Positions 36,068 through 49,400 of a stretch of 64,000 nt of DNA are shown here, piece by piece. How positions within the stretch are numbered: the first letter of the stretch is position 1; each line of letters starts with the position of its first letter. Under the pieces are notes generated by a model. That model saw only the letters and a list, made by a program, of their open reading frames with translations, searched no databases and was not told where the DNA came from. The stretch comes from Thereva unica. Its lineage: Eukaryota > Arthropoda > Insecta > Diptera > Therevidae. Made by a program: the position numbers and the translations under genes. Location of the stretch: positions 6,239,445 to 6,303,444 of the forward strand of contig OX465286.1 of assembly GCA_949987705.1 (NCBI GenBank), written 5' to 3'.

Positions 36068-39000
36068 TTAAAACCATCCACCGCCACCTAGTTTTGAACT
36101 AAGGCCGCCGATTCCCTTACCAAATAAATTACCAACGCGTCCAGCAACCATATTTGTAACATTGCTAATATTTGTTACAACATTACCATCTTCACCAATT
36201 TGTGGTAAGGTTGTTGATGCTGATACTTTTGGCTTAGCTGCTTCTTCACCTTCAATGCCACCCTCCAGTCCCTCAACGCCTCTGCAAAAACAATATAGTC
36301 AGTTCATGTGTTTGTTTTTTTTTTTTTGAAAATATTTATATTGGTGACCCCTGTGATGAAAGTCGAGTCGTGTTTCGTGACAAGTCATAGGCTCATTTTA
36401 CACCATGAAACACGAAACAAAAAGTTTCCTTCAAGTTTGTTCAGTTTGATGGGGAGAAGTGAGAGAGGGCTTGACGGAGGACGTGTTTCTTCAAGCCCTC
36501 TCTCATCCCTCCCCCTCATCAAAACGAGCAAGCTTGAAGGAAACTTTTTGTTTCGTGTTTCATCGTGTAAAATGAGGCGTATAGCCCATTTTACTCGATG
36601 AAACACGAAATAAAAAGTTTCCTGAAAGCTTGTTCGGTTTGAAGGGGAGAGGTGAGGAATGGCTTGAGGGACAACGTGTTCCTTCAAACCCTCTCTCACC
36701 TATCCCCCATCAAACCGAGCAGATTTCAGGAAACATTTTGTTTCGTGTTTCATCGTGTAAAATGAGGCGTATGAGTTGATGAAACTGAAGTTTCATTCGA
36801 ATTTCGACTTTCAGCAGACAGAGCTAGAGTGTAATGCTAAGTTGAGTTTAGGCCCCTCTGTACTGAAAGTCGTCATTCGACTGAAACGTCACTTTCTTCA
36901 ACATAAACGAATTGTCGTGTCGTACGACTCGACTATCAGCACAGGGGCCATTAATTTAACTTACTCTCCTTCCTCATCACGATTGTTCATTGTTAACGAG
37001 CATGTAGCCTCTTCTGTTTGCATTCTTTGCGATACAGTTTGGTATGCTTTGGAATTAAGCTTATCTTCCATTACACCTTGCAATTCAAAGTCCGAATAAA
37101 TTTTCTGTATATTTAAGATTAAGTATAGAATATTAAATAATAAACCTATATTTTTATGTGTGTGTGTGTGTGTGTTTACCTTAACAATATGTGCCAAACA
37201 TGTGCACTGGTAAAAGTGTAACGAATGATCCAATCTTTCTGATAGCCAATTGCATAGCATATTTATTTGCTGTGTATACCATTGCTCAAAGAAATTTATA
37301 ATCCATAGGTCATCGTTGACTTTTCCCCGTATTTGATCCATATTATTTCTAGTAAAATTTACATAGCCCTGTCCTAAATCTTTACCAGATCCAGATACAT
37401 TTGTAAAGCTCAATATTGAACCAATTAAACTACCCTCATCGTATCGCGATAGTTTTGATAATGATGCTTCTAAAACTGACATTAATTTACCAATTAATCC
37501 TTGATTCATGCCAGCTAAGGTTTTATCTATTTGATCATCAATTTTTGTATGATACTTATGCTGCAAAAAAATCAAGCAAGCAATATAGAAAATGATTAAA
37601 TATAACATTAATAGACAAAAAAAAATGATATTAAATTGGATCTTACCACGTCAACGCCATCAACTGTGCATAATTTAAAGCTTTGATTTTTAGCGTCTAA
37701 TATCACATTAACCATAGCACACATTTCCGATGGAATAATATAATCAGTCGATATGAAGGTAACTGTCTTCTTTAGCCACTGTTGGAACGCAGTATCGGTC
37801 CTTTGTATGCAGGACTCAATCATATCACATGCCATCAATTTCAAGCGTTGTTCTAAATGCTGACGGAATTCAGCATCCGGCCAATGTAGATCTCTGATAA
37901 AGGATTGTAAGGCATCTAATTTCCAAAAGAGATCTTCAGACGTAGCACAACCATTTCTACAGAAAAAAAATAAATAAAATAAAAAATATAGAATCAGGAT
38001 AGCCGCTAAGTTCAATTATTTGTGTATAGACAGGATTTAGTCCTTTCAAAACGCCGGGGAGCATGCCGCGCGCCATCTGTTAGAGAGTGTGATTTATACA
38101 CAAAAAAAAAACTCACATTTGAAACAGCAGCAACAACAACAAACCTGAAGCTGTCAAACCTGTTTCCTGCAAAGCTGCGTCAAAAGTTTCACGGCGTTGT
38201 TTCGTGTTCCCTCTAGCCCTCTCTTACCCCTCCTCCAAAACTTGCAGGAAACTTTTTGTTTCGTGTTTCATCGTGTAAAATGGGTCATAATAAAACTCTG
38301 TTTGAAGCCCACTGTTAACCAAAAACACACACCTGAAGCTGTCAAACCTGTCTCCTGCAAACCTGCTGTAAAAGTTTCATGGCTTTGTTTCGTGTTTCCC
38401 GAAATTCTCCCTCACCCATCCCGCAAGCTTGCAGAAAACTTTTTGTTTCGTGTTTCACGTTGTGATATGGGCCCTAGCAAAACTCTGTTTGAAGTGGGTA
38501 TCGCGTTTGCTCACTGTTGACCAAAAACACAAACCTGAAGCTGTCAAACCTGTCTCCTGCAAAGCTGCTTCAAAAGTTTCATGGCATTGTTTCGTGTTTA
38601 CCGAAATCCTCCCTCACCCCTCCCCCAAGCTTACAGGAAACTTTTTGTTTCGTTTTTCACGGTGTGAAATAGGCCATAACAAAACTTTGTTTGAAGTGGG
38701 TATCGCGTTTGCTTACTGTTGACCAAAAACACAAATCTGAAGCTGTCAAACCTGTCAATTGTAAAAGTTTCATGGCGTTGTTTCGTGTTCCCTCAAGCAG
38801 GAAACTTTTTGTTTCGTGTTTCTTGGTGCAAAATGGGCCATAACAAAACTTTTTTTGAAGTGGGTATCGCGTTTGCTCACTGTTGACCAAAAAAAATATC
38901 GTGTACATGATTCATAGCACTGTTAGGAGCTGTTTAGGTGAAATAAATCGGATTTTTTCATGCGATGTGACAATGGATGAAACACGGATCCATCACTACA

Positions 39001-40412
39001 CTCCAGAGTCATCAAAATTGGCATTCAGCAGTGGACAACAACCGGGGAAAGCCGTCAAAATTGGCCAACAACGCGAAAGTCGGCTGTCAAAGTTATAGCG
39101 TCTGTATTTTGAGCTTCGGCTATTTTGAAAAGGGATCAATAGTGAATATTACATACATATGTAGGTAAGGGCGATTGAGTTCTCGGTGACAATGCAATCT
39201 GACAATTTGAAAAAAAAAAAAAACAATCAAGATGGCGGACGAATTTTGCAACTGTGTTACAATTCCATTGAAAATGGGTACCAGGGGGGTTTTTATGAGC
39301 ACAAATAACAATTCTGTGGTGAAAATTTGAAAATTCAAAATGGCGGTGCCAATATGGCGATACGATTTTGGCAATTACAATTCAATTTGGCGGATGTTCT
39401 TGGTACATTTGTTCTGAATCCATTGAAAATCGGTACCAGGGGGGTTTTTATGAGCACAAATGACGATTCTTTGGTGAATATTTGAAAATTCAAAATGGCG
39501 GCGTCAATACAGCGATACGATTTTGACAATTACTATTCGATTTCACTGAAAATTGATATTTGGAGGGGGGACGGTTGTTTCACATCCAAAATGACTGAAA
39601 CTTTGGTTAGTAAGCCTCATTTTACACGATGAAACACGAAACAAAAAGTTTCCTGCAAGCTTGCTTGTTTTGATGGGGAGGGATGAAAGAGGGCTTGAAG
39701 AAACACGTCCTCCCTCAAGCCCTCTCTCACTTCCTCCCCTTCAAACTGAGCAAACTTGAAGGAAACTTTTTGTTTCAAGTTTCATCGTGTGTTTCGTGTT
39801 TCATCACTGTTAAAAGATGGCACAACGATCATTGACTAACTTTTATTGACGAGTGCTGCCATCTTAACGTTGAGGTCGGTCGCTTTTCAAACTACCCTTG
39901 AATAAGGAACGATTTTCATGAAACGTTGCTATGTTTTGACACCCTCAAAACGGGCGTTTTGAATGGACTTTTCTTTTATGTGAAAGACTTAGTTAGGTTT
40001 ATGTGATTTTCGCTAATAATATTAACTTATTTGCCGAGATAACTTACCCTTTACTTTCCCACCTTTCCTTCTCAAATCCTTTATGTATTGATTGTGCTAT
40101 TGATGATTCCATTAAATCAACATATCTAACTACAAGAGGGGCAAAGGTGTCGCGTAAATGTTGATGGAAACGTCCATTTTTTAAATTATCTGCAAAAATT
40201 TTTGTATTGAGAATAAATATAAAAATAATAAAATAAAGTAAAAATAAATACTAACCGTCAATTCGAAGGTAATCGTTTAATATTTGGAATAGTGGAAATG
40301 AGTCCCAAGTATCTGGTGGCTGTTCCGACAGCACCCGGTCCATATCAACGGCAAACAGCGACCAAAATATTTCGGCGTGTTCAACGAGTAAATCACTGAA
40401 CCATGCGAAAGC
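36068..40412 (-). CDS. Cadps: CAPS exons for MHD and C-terminal region
   Basis: Exons 40256-40412, 40048-40189, 37647-37956, 37180-37560, 36965-37104 and 36068-36281. They run from [17 protein letters not shown] through [59 protein letters not shown] and [13 protein letters not shown] to a Gly-rich end. The intron 37105-37179 is 75 bases long, a multiple of three, and has no stop in frame. A poly-A-like AATAAA lies about 30 bases past the stop (complement near 36037). Confidence 0.94.
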
Positions 40413-43400
40413 CTGTTTTTTTTGTTTTTTTTTTTTTTGATTTGTTGTTGTTTGTTTTGTTGTTGTGGAACGGGGTGGAACATATTTTATGGATTATATA
40501 TATATATTAAAATTTTTGTAATTAAAAATTCTATTAAAAATTTGAATAAAATTTTTTTGTCTTTTTTTTTTTTTAATTTTTCAACTAGGAAAAGTGTGAA
40601 ATAAAATTGAAAAAAATTCATTTAAGAAAAAAGAAACTATATTAAAAATATTTTGAAGTAGCTTATATATATAGTATATAGTACTAACTTAGCTCTTGTA
40701 CAAAAAAAATTAATAAAGAAACAAACAAACTAAATAAATAAATAAATTAAAGAAAAAACGCACAAAACCCATATATATATAATAAAATAGAAGCAAGCAA
40801 ATTTAATAAGCAAGCGCTCTTTATAGGAAAAATGAAAGCGGCTTTTAAAAACTCATTATCTACTGACCATTTAAGAACACCGAAAGCTCCTGTTTTTATA
40901 TTTATATATATAGTAGAATATAGTATTTTTTAATGAGATTTGTTTCTGTTAATTTTCTTGTTAAGATATATTAAAATAATTAATTTTGTTGGTAGTGAAA
41001 TGTTTTTATTTTTTTCTTAGGCGTTTTGTAAGGATATAAAAATATAGGTGACATCACAACATTTATTTTTATATATACTATATATGCCAAATCGGGAATA
41101 CAAACAGTTAAGGCACTACATTCATTTTTTTTTATTATTATTAAAGAACGGTATGCTAGACTCAAGATATTTTTTGCATTTATAAAATAAAATTTGACAG
41201 TTACTTGTTTTGACAGAAAATTTTGACAGTTACCTATTTTGACAGAAATTTTTGAGTTACTTGGTTTGATAGAAATTTTGACAGATACTTGTTTTGACAA
41301 GAAATTTTGACAGTTACTTCTTTTGACCGAATTTTTGACAGTTACTGGTTTTGACAGTTACTTGTTTTGACAAGAAATTTTGACCAGTTACTTATTTTCA
41401 TTGCAGATATAGCGCGTAAATTGATTTAATTAGTAAAGAACACGTCGTGTACACTCATAAACAGGGGCGGCGCTTTCATAGGTGCAAATGGTGCACTTGC
41501 ACCGGGCGCAATTGGATAGGGACGCAATGATAGAAATTAACCCCCGAATTCATGTGAATAGGGGCGGAAGAAGCTAACGCGATATAATTTTATCGGAGCT
41601 TTTACGTTGGACATCTAATAAAATTAATATTTAAATGTTTGGCCTTTGTCCATTATCCTTCACTGCGACCAAAAATTGAACCGGCAATATGGCATACTGC
41701 ACCGGTTGCAAAAAACCAAGCCGCTCTTTCTCCTATGCTAGTAGAGAACTATGATCATACACTATGATAGTGCGGAAGAGGGATATTAGAAGGGCCTTAA
41801 ATTAAGTAATGAATGGCGACAACCAATCTGCCTGAGAAAACCGCAAGGACGAGGAAAAGAAAATTGTCTTGCTCGACGAAATAAACCTCGGATTGCTTGT
41901 TATAACTGGGCAGTCATAGCAGCATCTTGAGTTTGCTACCCAAGGAATAGTCCCTAAAGCTGCGTAGTCAGGGGCGGCGCTTTTATAGGTGCAAATGGTG
42001 CACTTGCACCGGGCGCAATTAAAAAGGGGCGCAAGTCTGTCTCCGAACTCATGTGAATAGGGGCGGAAGAATTTCTTGTATCGATACATATTTCCTGAAG
42101 GTAATACTAAAATTTTTGTCAAAAGCGACATCTGTACGTCACGATATTTTTGGTGTAATTTTAAAATATTTCTGTGTCATTTTTCTTGGGTCTTCTCTAG
42201 CATACCGGGCTTTAAAAAACAAACAAACAATAAAGAGCTTCCTCTGGGGGGATAAAACGAAAACACGGGTTTGAGTAATTTAATCATAACAAACTAATAA
42301 GTGTAAAAACAAGACTTTCTATTGGGGGGGGGGGGGGGTATCAAACGAGGAATTTCGGGGCTATATTACTTTCACATTACTTTTAAAAAAGAATTTTTCG
42401 AATATTATTTTTCAGTTCAAAAGTCGCCTTTGTTCAATAGTACATATTTTTTTTATTCATAGCCAATTGTGAATTAAAAAAAAAAATAATAAATATATAT
42501 ATAAACAAAAGTATTTAGAAATCGTATAAAAATATAAATAAATAATAATTTTGTTTCTTTAAAATTTGCAAATTGCACATAAGGAAGTTCCTTTTGAACG
42601 TTGTTTTTTTATATCAATTATTTTACTCCTTCTTTCTTGTCCAAAAATATTGCTAGAATTAATATACATATCTATATTAAAAGTCAAGGAGACGAATTTA
42701 TGTATGTAGTTCTTCCGAGCAAAGATACTCTATAAAATATACTTTTTTTTTATTTCTTAAATGGTCCTATATATATTTTTTTAATAATCATAATAACAAA
42801 AATAAAAAATAAAAAATAAATAAACTAAATAATATAAAGCGTTAAATTGCGTCATCTATGCTGCTCCGTCTAAATATATATGTAAATCCTGGAGCCTTAC
42901 AATGATTATATATTGGTAAAAATATATACTTTTCAAATTTTTTATTTATATATATATATAAAAAAAAACTGAGTGAGACTATACATTCTCAAAATGCGAC
43001 GGAGCTACAACATTTTTTTTTTAATTTCTGATAAAGTTACTGTTTAGGCAAATATATGTATATTTTAGAAAATAGGCCTTAGAAAATTTTAGCCGAAGGT
43101 TTTATTCTATTAAATATTCATTATTTTGGTAAAATAATGTTACTATGTCGCATTTTGTTGTTCAAATGCAAACAACAATGTAGAATTTTTAAAAATAAAC
43201 GCATAATCGAAAATATATGTATATATATAACGAATAAAAATATGAAATTTATAAAAACAAACGAAAAAAAAATGCTTTAAGCCTGAAACAGAATCAATTC
43301 GGTCCGTACGTTTTTTTCTTTGCTCAGGGCAGATTCAATTCGCTGATCAGTTGTCAATTGCCATGCTGTTAATTTGAATGTAACGTCATTGCGGCGACAG

Positions 43401-46400
43401 CTCCCCCATAAAAGAATTTAAGAGTTGATCGATTTTAAAATGGTCCGTTCGTTCCGTCCGCTTGATTATGATGTTACAGCTCTGCTTGAATGAGTAATTA
43501 CTCTCGACACGACACGACAAAAGTCGGCTGCAAAGGTAGTTTTCTGAGAACGCGAGGGTGCGCGAGGGCGATGTAAATTGTGTCCATTCCATTGTCCTTT
43601 CCAGGACCGGCGTTTGGCTTTTTTTGCGCCCGGTGCAGTATGCCATATTGCGCCCCCATCATTTCTGTTCATTTTTTGAACGCAGTGAAGGACAATGGAA
43701 AAAGACACAAACATTTTGTGGAGCTCCTTTAATAAATGAAAATAAAGGCACGGAAAAACCTTTTTTTTTTCTTTCTGAAATTACGAGCCGTTCAATTGCA
43801 CCCGGTGCAAATACACCAATTGCACCTACGAAAACGCCGCAGCTGTCTTGTCCAATCAGGAATTGCTTTGCGATTGATTGATGACTTAACAAAACTCTCC
43901 CGCTAATGCTGTTTAATCCTCCAGGATGTTTTTCGGTGTTGGCCGCATTTTCCTAACTAGATCCAGCATAATCCTGGGCTCCGAAAATCTGTAGTACCAT
44001 ACACTCGAATCTCCATAATAGAGGTATTTATGTCGTTTTCCAAGCCTTCATGTTTCTAAGGATAGTAGGTGGTCACTACACTGCATGTATTTGTTTCTAC
44101 TGTAGAATCTTGCATAGAAAAAAAAAACAGTCTACTTAACACGTTGAATGCCACGCTAATTTTACATGGTTTTCCCGTCTGGCCAACATACATTTTTCAT
44201 TATGTGGTGCATATTTTGGGAAAATATTATTTACAACAGGCAAGTTAATTGATGCCCTCCTTCGAGACGCATTTATTTTACTGAGGTCACCGGTGACCCC
44301 CACGGCCAGGGCCAACGCTTAACCATTTTAAAATAATGAAAAATTAAACTTAGGAATAGCTCTTTGTACTACGTACTACTACCTTGCAAGGCCTAGGGCT
44401 AAAATATGATTGGGGCTGTTTACAGGAGATTGAATTTCCAAAAAATCTTTTACTAGAAAAATATTGATTATTTTTGAATTCTGTGATAGGAATATAGTTA
44501 TCGAACGGTCGGTTCTTGATTTTCGAATGAACATAGAGCAGTCAAGTGCGGAACAGGTCTTATGTAGAAAGACTCATGTGCTTGCACCGGATGTATGTAG
44601 ATACTCGTAGTTCCTAAGCTGTCATAATTCTATTATATTCGTATCTCTAGACCAGATGTTTTTATGGAGAAATACGCGAAGTTTCATTTTACTCCGAACT
44701 ATGTCTCTCAACGGCTCTTATGCTAAATTCACAAATCTGGCTGGCGATAGGTCTTGGTGAGACTAACGAACAATTGAATGGGTTTTAAGGAGCGGTGGAA
44801 TCGAAACAGTAGAGTAGAGTTTTATCACCCTGTATTTTTGTAAGCGTATAGCGTATATCACATTTTCATGTATAACGTACCAGTGTACGAATAATGCTCC
44901 CAATATACAGAATGGTGAATTTTCTGAACCTTAAGCAAAATTTAAGTCGGTTTGGCTGAGAGTTATCATCCCATTCCAACAACACCGCTCCTATTATGAA
45001 TCGGCAAATATTGTCAAGGTACCGGGTGGATAACACAAAGTCGACCTTTGCTTTTCTAATTAGAGTACCGGATTAAGTCCTCAAAGGTATAAATCGAGAT
45101 AATATCAAGCCCATGGGACTTACCAAGACCAGGCATAGCTACCTTCGTGGTAACCCCTTTTCATATTGTGGTAGGAACAAATCCGAAAACTGGAGGAGTG
45201 GCGTTGGCATAATACTCATCAAGGAAACTAGGTCCAGTCTCATTAGCTGAATGAGATTATTCGCTCTGTTCCAAAGGCGCCTTATTTTTTGATGGGTGAA
45301 TTAAACGCACCACCCTAGCAAACCCGACCTTGAAGACCAAATCAAGAAATAAGCCAAGTTACTAGCAAAAATTGTGAGCTTTTCGTTGACTTCTGCAGTT
45401 CGAACCAACTCTTGGTGACCATTTGCTAAAAATCTGCATCAAATCTTGAATCAGCAAACCCTTACCCCAGCATTGAATAACTCTGACAGTTTTAAGCCGA
45501 TTTTGACAAATGAGCAAGATTTATTTAGGAAATTCTCTACCATTAATTTCAAAACAGTTTCGTTATAGCAGCTACTTCGGAGTATTTGAGTTGGTCAATG
45601 GTCTTCGGTGTGGCAAAAAATAGGTTCGTCGGACCTTTTTCACGCGATTTCGGACGAACAAACTGCACCAGCATCCAACGACATCGTGCGTCGTTGAGGA
45701 TTTATCGAACTTTGAAGAAAACTGGGCTCTCTGTTTCCCAAATACGGCAGTTTTGTTTATTGACTTCACCAGAGAGTGTAAAATGACCTTCGTCAATCAA
45801 TGGCTGTATTTTGTATGGGAAGAGACGAAAATTTCGTCATAATCCTCCTTAAAGTTGTTCCACCCATGTTTAACGCCTGCGGTCGGCGGGGTAACGACAC
45901 ATTTTGATTATCGGGAACACTCTCTCTCTTATCGCTTAAACAACTTCATTGGATCGTCGGGGGAGCGATCGAATTGGACGCTGGCAGGTCAAACAGTCCC
46001 GTACTCAAAGAAATTCTTCACCAAACTACGAATTGTGTTGTCTAAAGGCGCCGTTTTCTCCCATATTTTTACGGTAGGCCTCACAATTTTCACAATTGAA
46101 CGATTGTTTTTAATGTAAAGCGCTACAATTTCAGCCTCAAAATGACTCAGATAAAATCATACGATAAAAGATCTATACAAAAGTTCAAAACGCAGAGTTC
46201 TGCATAATGTAAGGAGTAGCACAAGGATGCCCACTTTTGCCATTACTTTATCTTATAGTAACAAATGGCACCGTAGTCAGCGCTCTAGTGAATCTAAAAC
46301 TTCCAATTGCAGCCCTTATTTTTTCTTAAGGATTATGATTCTCCAAACAGAAATCCAAACTTTGGTCCGAATTTTTTTTATTCCAAACCTACTTACACAC

Positions 46401-49400
46401 CCAAATGAGATTACCATTCAGGTAATATCGGACCGTTGCCGAACTTTTGCCGCACCTCTGAATAAATAAAACTATTTCCGTTTGCTCTATACTGCATTAA
46501 ATCCTTTACACCATTTCAGTAACCATGATAAATGGAAAAATTAAACTTATTGAACATTTACTGATATTTTGTGTTTCTAGTAATCTTGGCTTCGCCGGTC
46601 AACGGTGACCCCCACGGCGCTACGAACAAACTCAGTGCCGGTCACCGGTGACCCCCATGGCATTCAACGTGTTAACAGAATTCCTGGGCTTACAGGATGC
46701 TTTCAACAACTTCGGAACAGAGGCGATCCTTTATTTTTTGAAATTGCGCCCGGTGCAAGTGCACCATTTGCACCTATGAAAGTGCCGCCCCTGGTCCTTT
46801 CTCACCCTCTTCCCCATGATACAACTTTTGCAACCGACTTTTCTCGTGTCGTGTGTGCGCTTGTGTAAATTCAGGCTTGGGTGATTCCACACGAGCGTAC
46901 ACACGACACGACAAGAATCGGCTGCAAAGGGGGTACATCGGGAAGAGAATGACAGAGGGCGATGGAAATTGTATCCATTCCAATCTTTCTCTCTCACCCT
47001 CTTCTCCATCAACCACTTTTGCAACCGACTCTTGTCGTGTCGTGTGTGCGCTCATGTAGATTCAGGCTTGGGTGATTCCACACGACACGACACACGTCAC
47101 GAAAAAAGTTTGTTTATGGAGAAGAGGGTGCAAGAAGGCGATGGAAATTATGTATCCATTCCATCGCCCTCTTTCACGCTCTGCTCCATGAACCACCTTT
47201 GCAGCCGACTTTTGTCGTGTCGTGTGTGTGCTTCTGTAGATTCAAGCTTGGGTGATTGATTTGGAGAAGAGGGTGCAAGAAGGCGATGGAAATTATGTAT
47301 CCATTCCATCGTCCTCTTTCACGCTCTGCCCCATGAACCATCTTTGCAGCCGACTTTTGTCGTGTCGTGTGTGTGCTTCTGTAGATTCAAGCTTGGGTGA
47401 TTGATTTGGAGAAGAGGGTGCAAGAAGGCGATGGAAATTATGTATCCATTCCATCGTCCTCTTTCACGCTCTGCCCCATGAACCATCTTTGCAACCGACT
47501 TTTGTCGTGTCGTGTGTGCGCTTTTATGGAATCAGCCAATCAGGCCTACAAGGAAAGTTTATAAAAATGTCAAATATGGCCCAACTTTATAAAAACGGCC
47601 GAAACGGATTGGTTCTGTTTCAGCAATCAGAAAAAAAAAAACAAAATGAAATAAATTAAAAAAAAAAATAAAGTTAACTTTATAAAACCAGCTTCTAAGT
47701 ATAAAAATACGGAAAAATTCAATAAATATTAAAAAAGTTAAAAGTTTTGTGTGTTGTTCATTTAAATATTTTTGTTTTGCTTTTATATATATATATACTG
47801 TATTTTTTTTTTTTTTTAATTTTTATATATATATTTTTTTTATAAAAAAAAAAAAACTGTACGTGCCGTTGGAACTGGGGCAGTGTAGAGGGCATGCGTT
47901 GGCATGCAATATCGATATGGGGTCGGAGATGGGGCTTTTTTTGCGGAAGTAGATGCTCCTGCAGCAGAAGCTGCTGTTGATGGTGCTGCTGTCGCATTAT
48001 TAGCATTTGCATCACCATCTTGTGTCTGTTGTGCCGCCTGTTCTGTCGGCTCTGGGTCTGTTTTTCGCAACTATAGATAACAGAAAAAAATGAAAAAAAA
48101 TAAACAAATATAGATATAATAAAAAACAGAAATCTGAACAAAAATAATGATTGGTTTTTTTTGTTATTGTAATAATAATTCTTGATAAATAACTTTTATT
48201 ATATATTAATATTAAATATGTATATATCCGTAATATATTTATATACGTTAATGGTTCTAAAATTAATCGATTAAGCTCTATCAATATTATATATTTATAT
48301 CTTTTATAATATGTGCCACAGTTTATTCTGCTTGTTTAATTGAAAATTAATAACAAAAAAAAAGTATAAAATATTACTAGCCTTCATATTGTGTCCATAT
48401 TTTCTCTTACTCTAAACTTCTTATTAATGTCGTTCTTATCATCTTAAATGAAATAGCGCCTCTTTATGAAATACGATAACGTGCATATTAAAGAGATATA
48501 AAGTACATGTGAAGATGTTGTGCCTATGAACTTTCGAACTTATCATTTCTGATATTATTTTTTATGTACTATCATTTGCAGAGGAATTATGAAAAGTAAT
48601 TTTTGTTCTACTAATAGCCGATATTTTATTTTGTTAATTCCCAAAATTAAAAAAAAAAAACAAAAACAAAAACAAAAAAGGTGTGTAGGTGGATTATACA
48701 TTGATTATATAGTAAGTAGTATGGTGCGGACAAACACGAATCAAAATAGCATCAGGCTACGACGCTACGAGCTTTGTACGCTAGTATTGTATCGTCGCAA
48801 GGTTTTGTTGTTATGGTTAATTTTCGAACAAAAAAAACGTGTTCTTGTTTATAAGCCCTTTGCGTGTAGTTGCGAATCCAAAAAATATAGATTCCTATAC
48901 ACTCATTCCTATTAAGTGTGCTCAATGACTGCTTAAAAAGTTCAGACCAGAGCAGAGCAGTTCATTTGATCTCAGAGCAGAAACAAATAAGAAAATAGCA
49001 ACATTATCAAAAAAAAAAAACACTTTTCTTAACTTTGCTCTTAATTCCGTTTTTAGAGGTTAGATACGAACAGGGGCGGTGGAGCATAATCGTCGGTCGA
49101 CCTGCCGAATTGACCAGAATCGAGGAAACCGAAGAAACTAGGAAATAAACCACAAGGAAAAGAACAGCCGCACAGGCAGTAACGTATCAGTTGCGGGGAC
49201 GTGCCGCTTAGACCACCAGCTAACGGATCAAAGAAAAAAGAATAAAAGGACCAACATAATTGCCAGAAATATCAAGCAATATAACAACAAAAACTAAAGC
49301 TTTGTATGAGTTACACTAAAGCTCAATGACCCGTATTCATCGACCTCAGTTTACTATAAGGTTCAGTTCAATCTACATAAGTGGCTTCACCAGCTAAAGT

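Noticed and set aside
46605..47259. Several overlapping frames on both strands around 46.6-47.3 kb
   Set aside because: They fall in the hAT end and the tandem CGACTTTTGTCGTG array and shift with the repeat unit.
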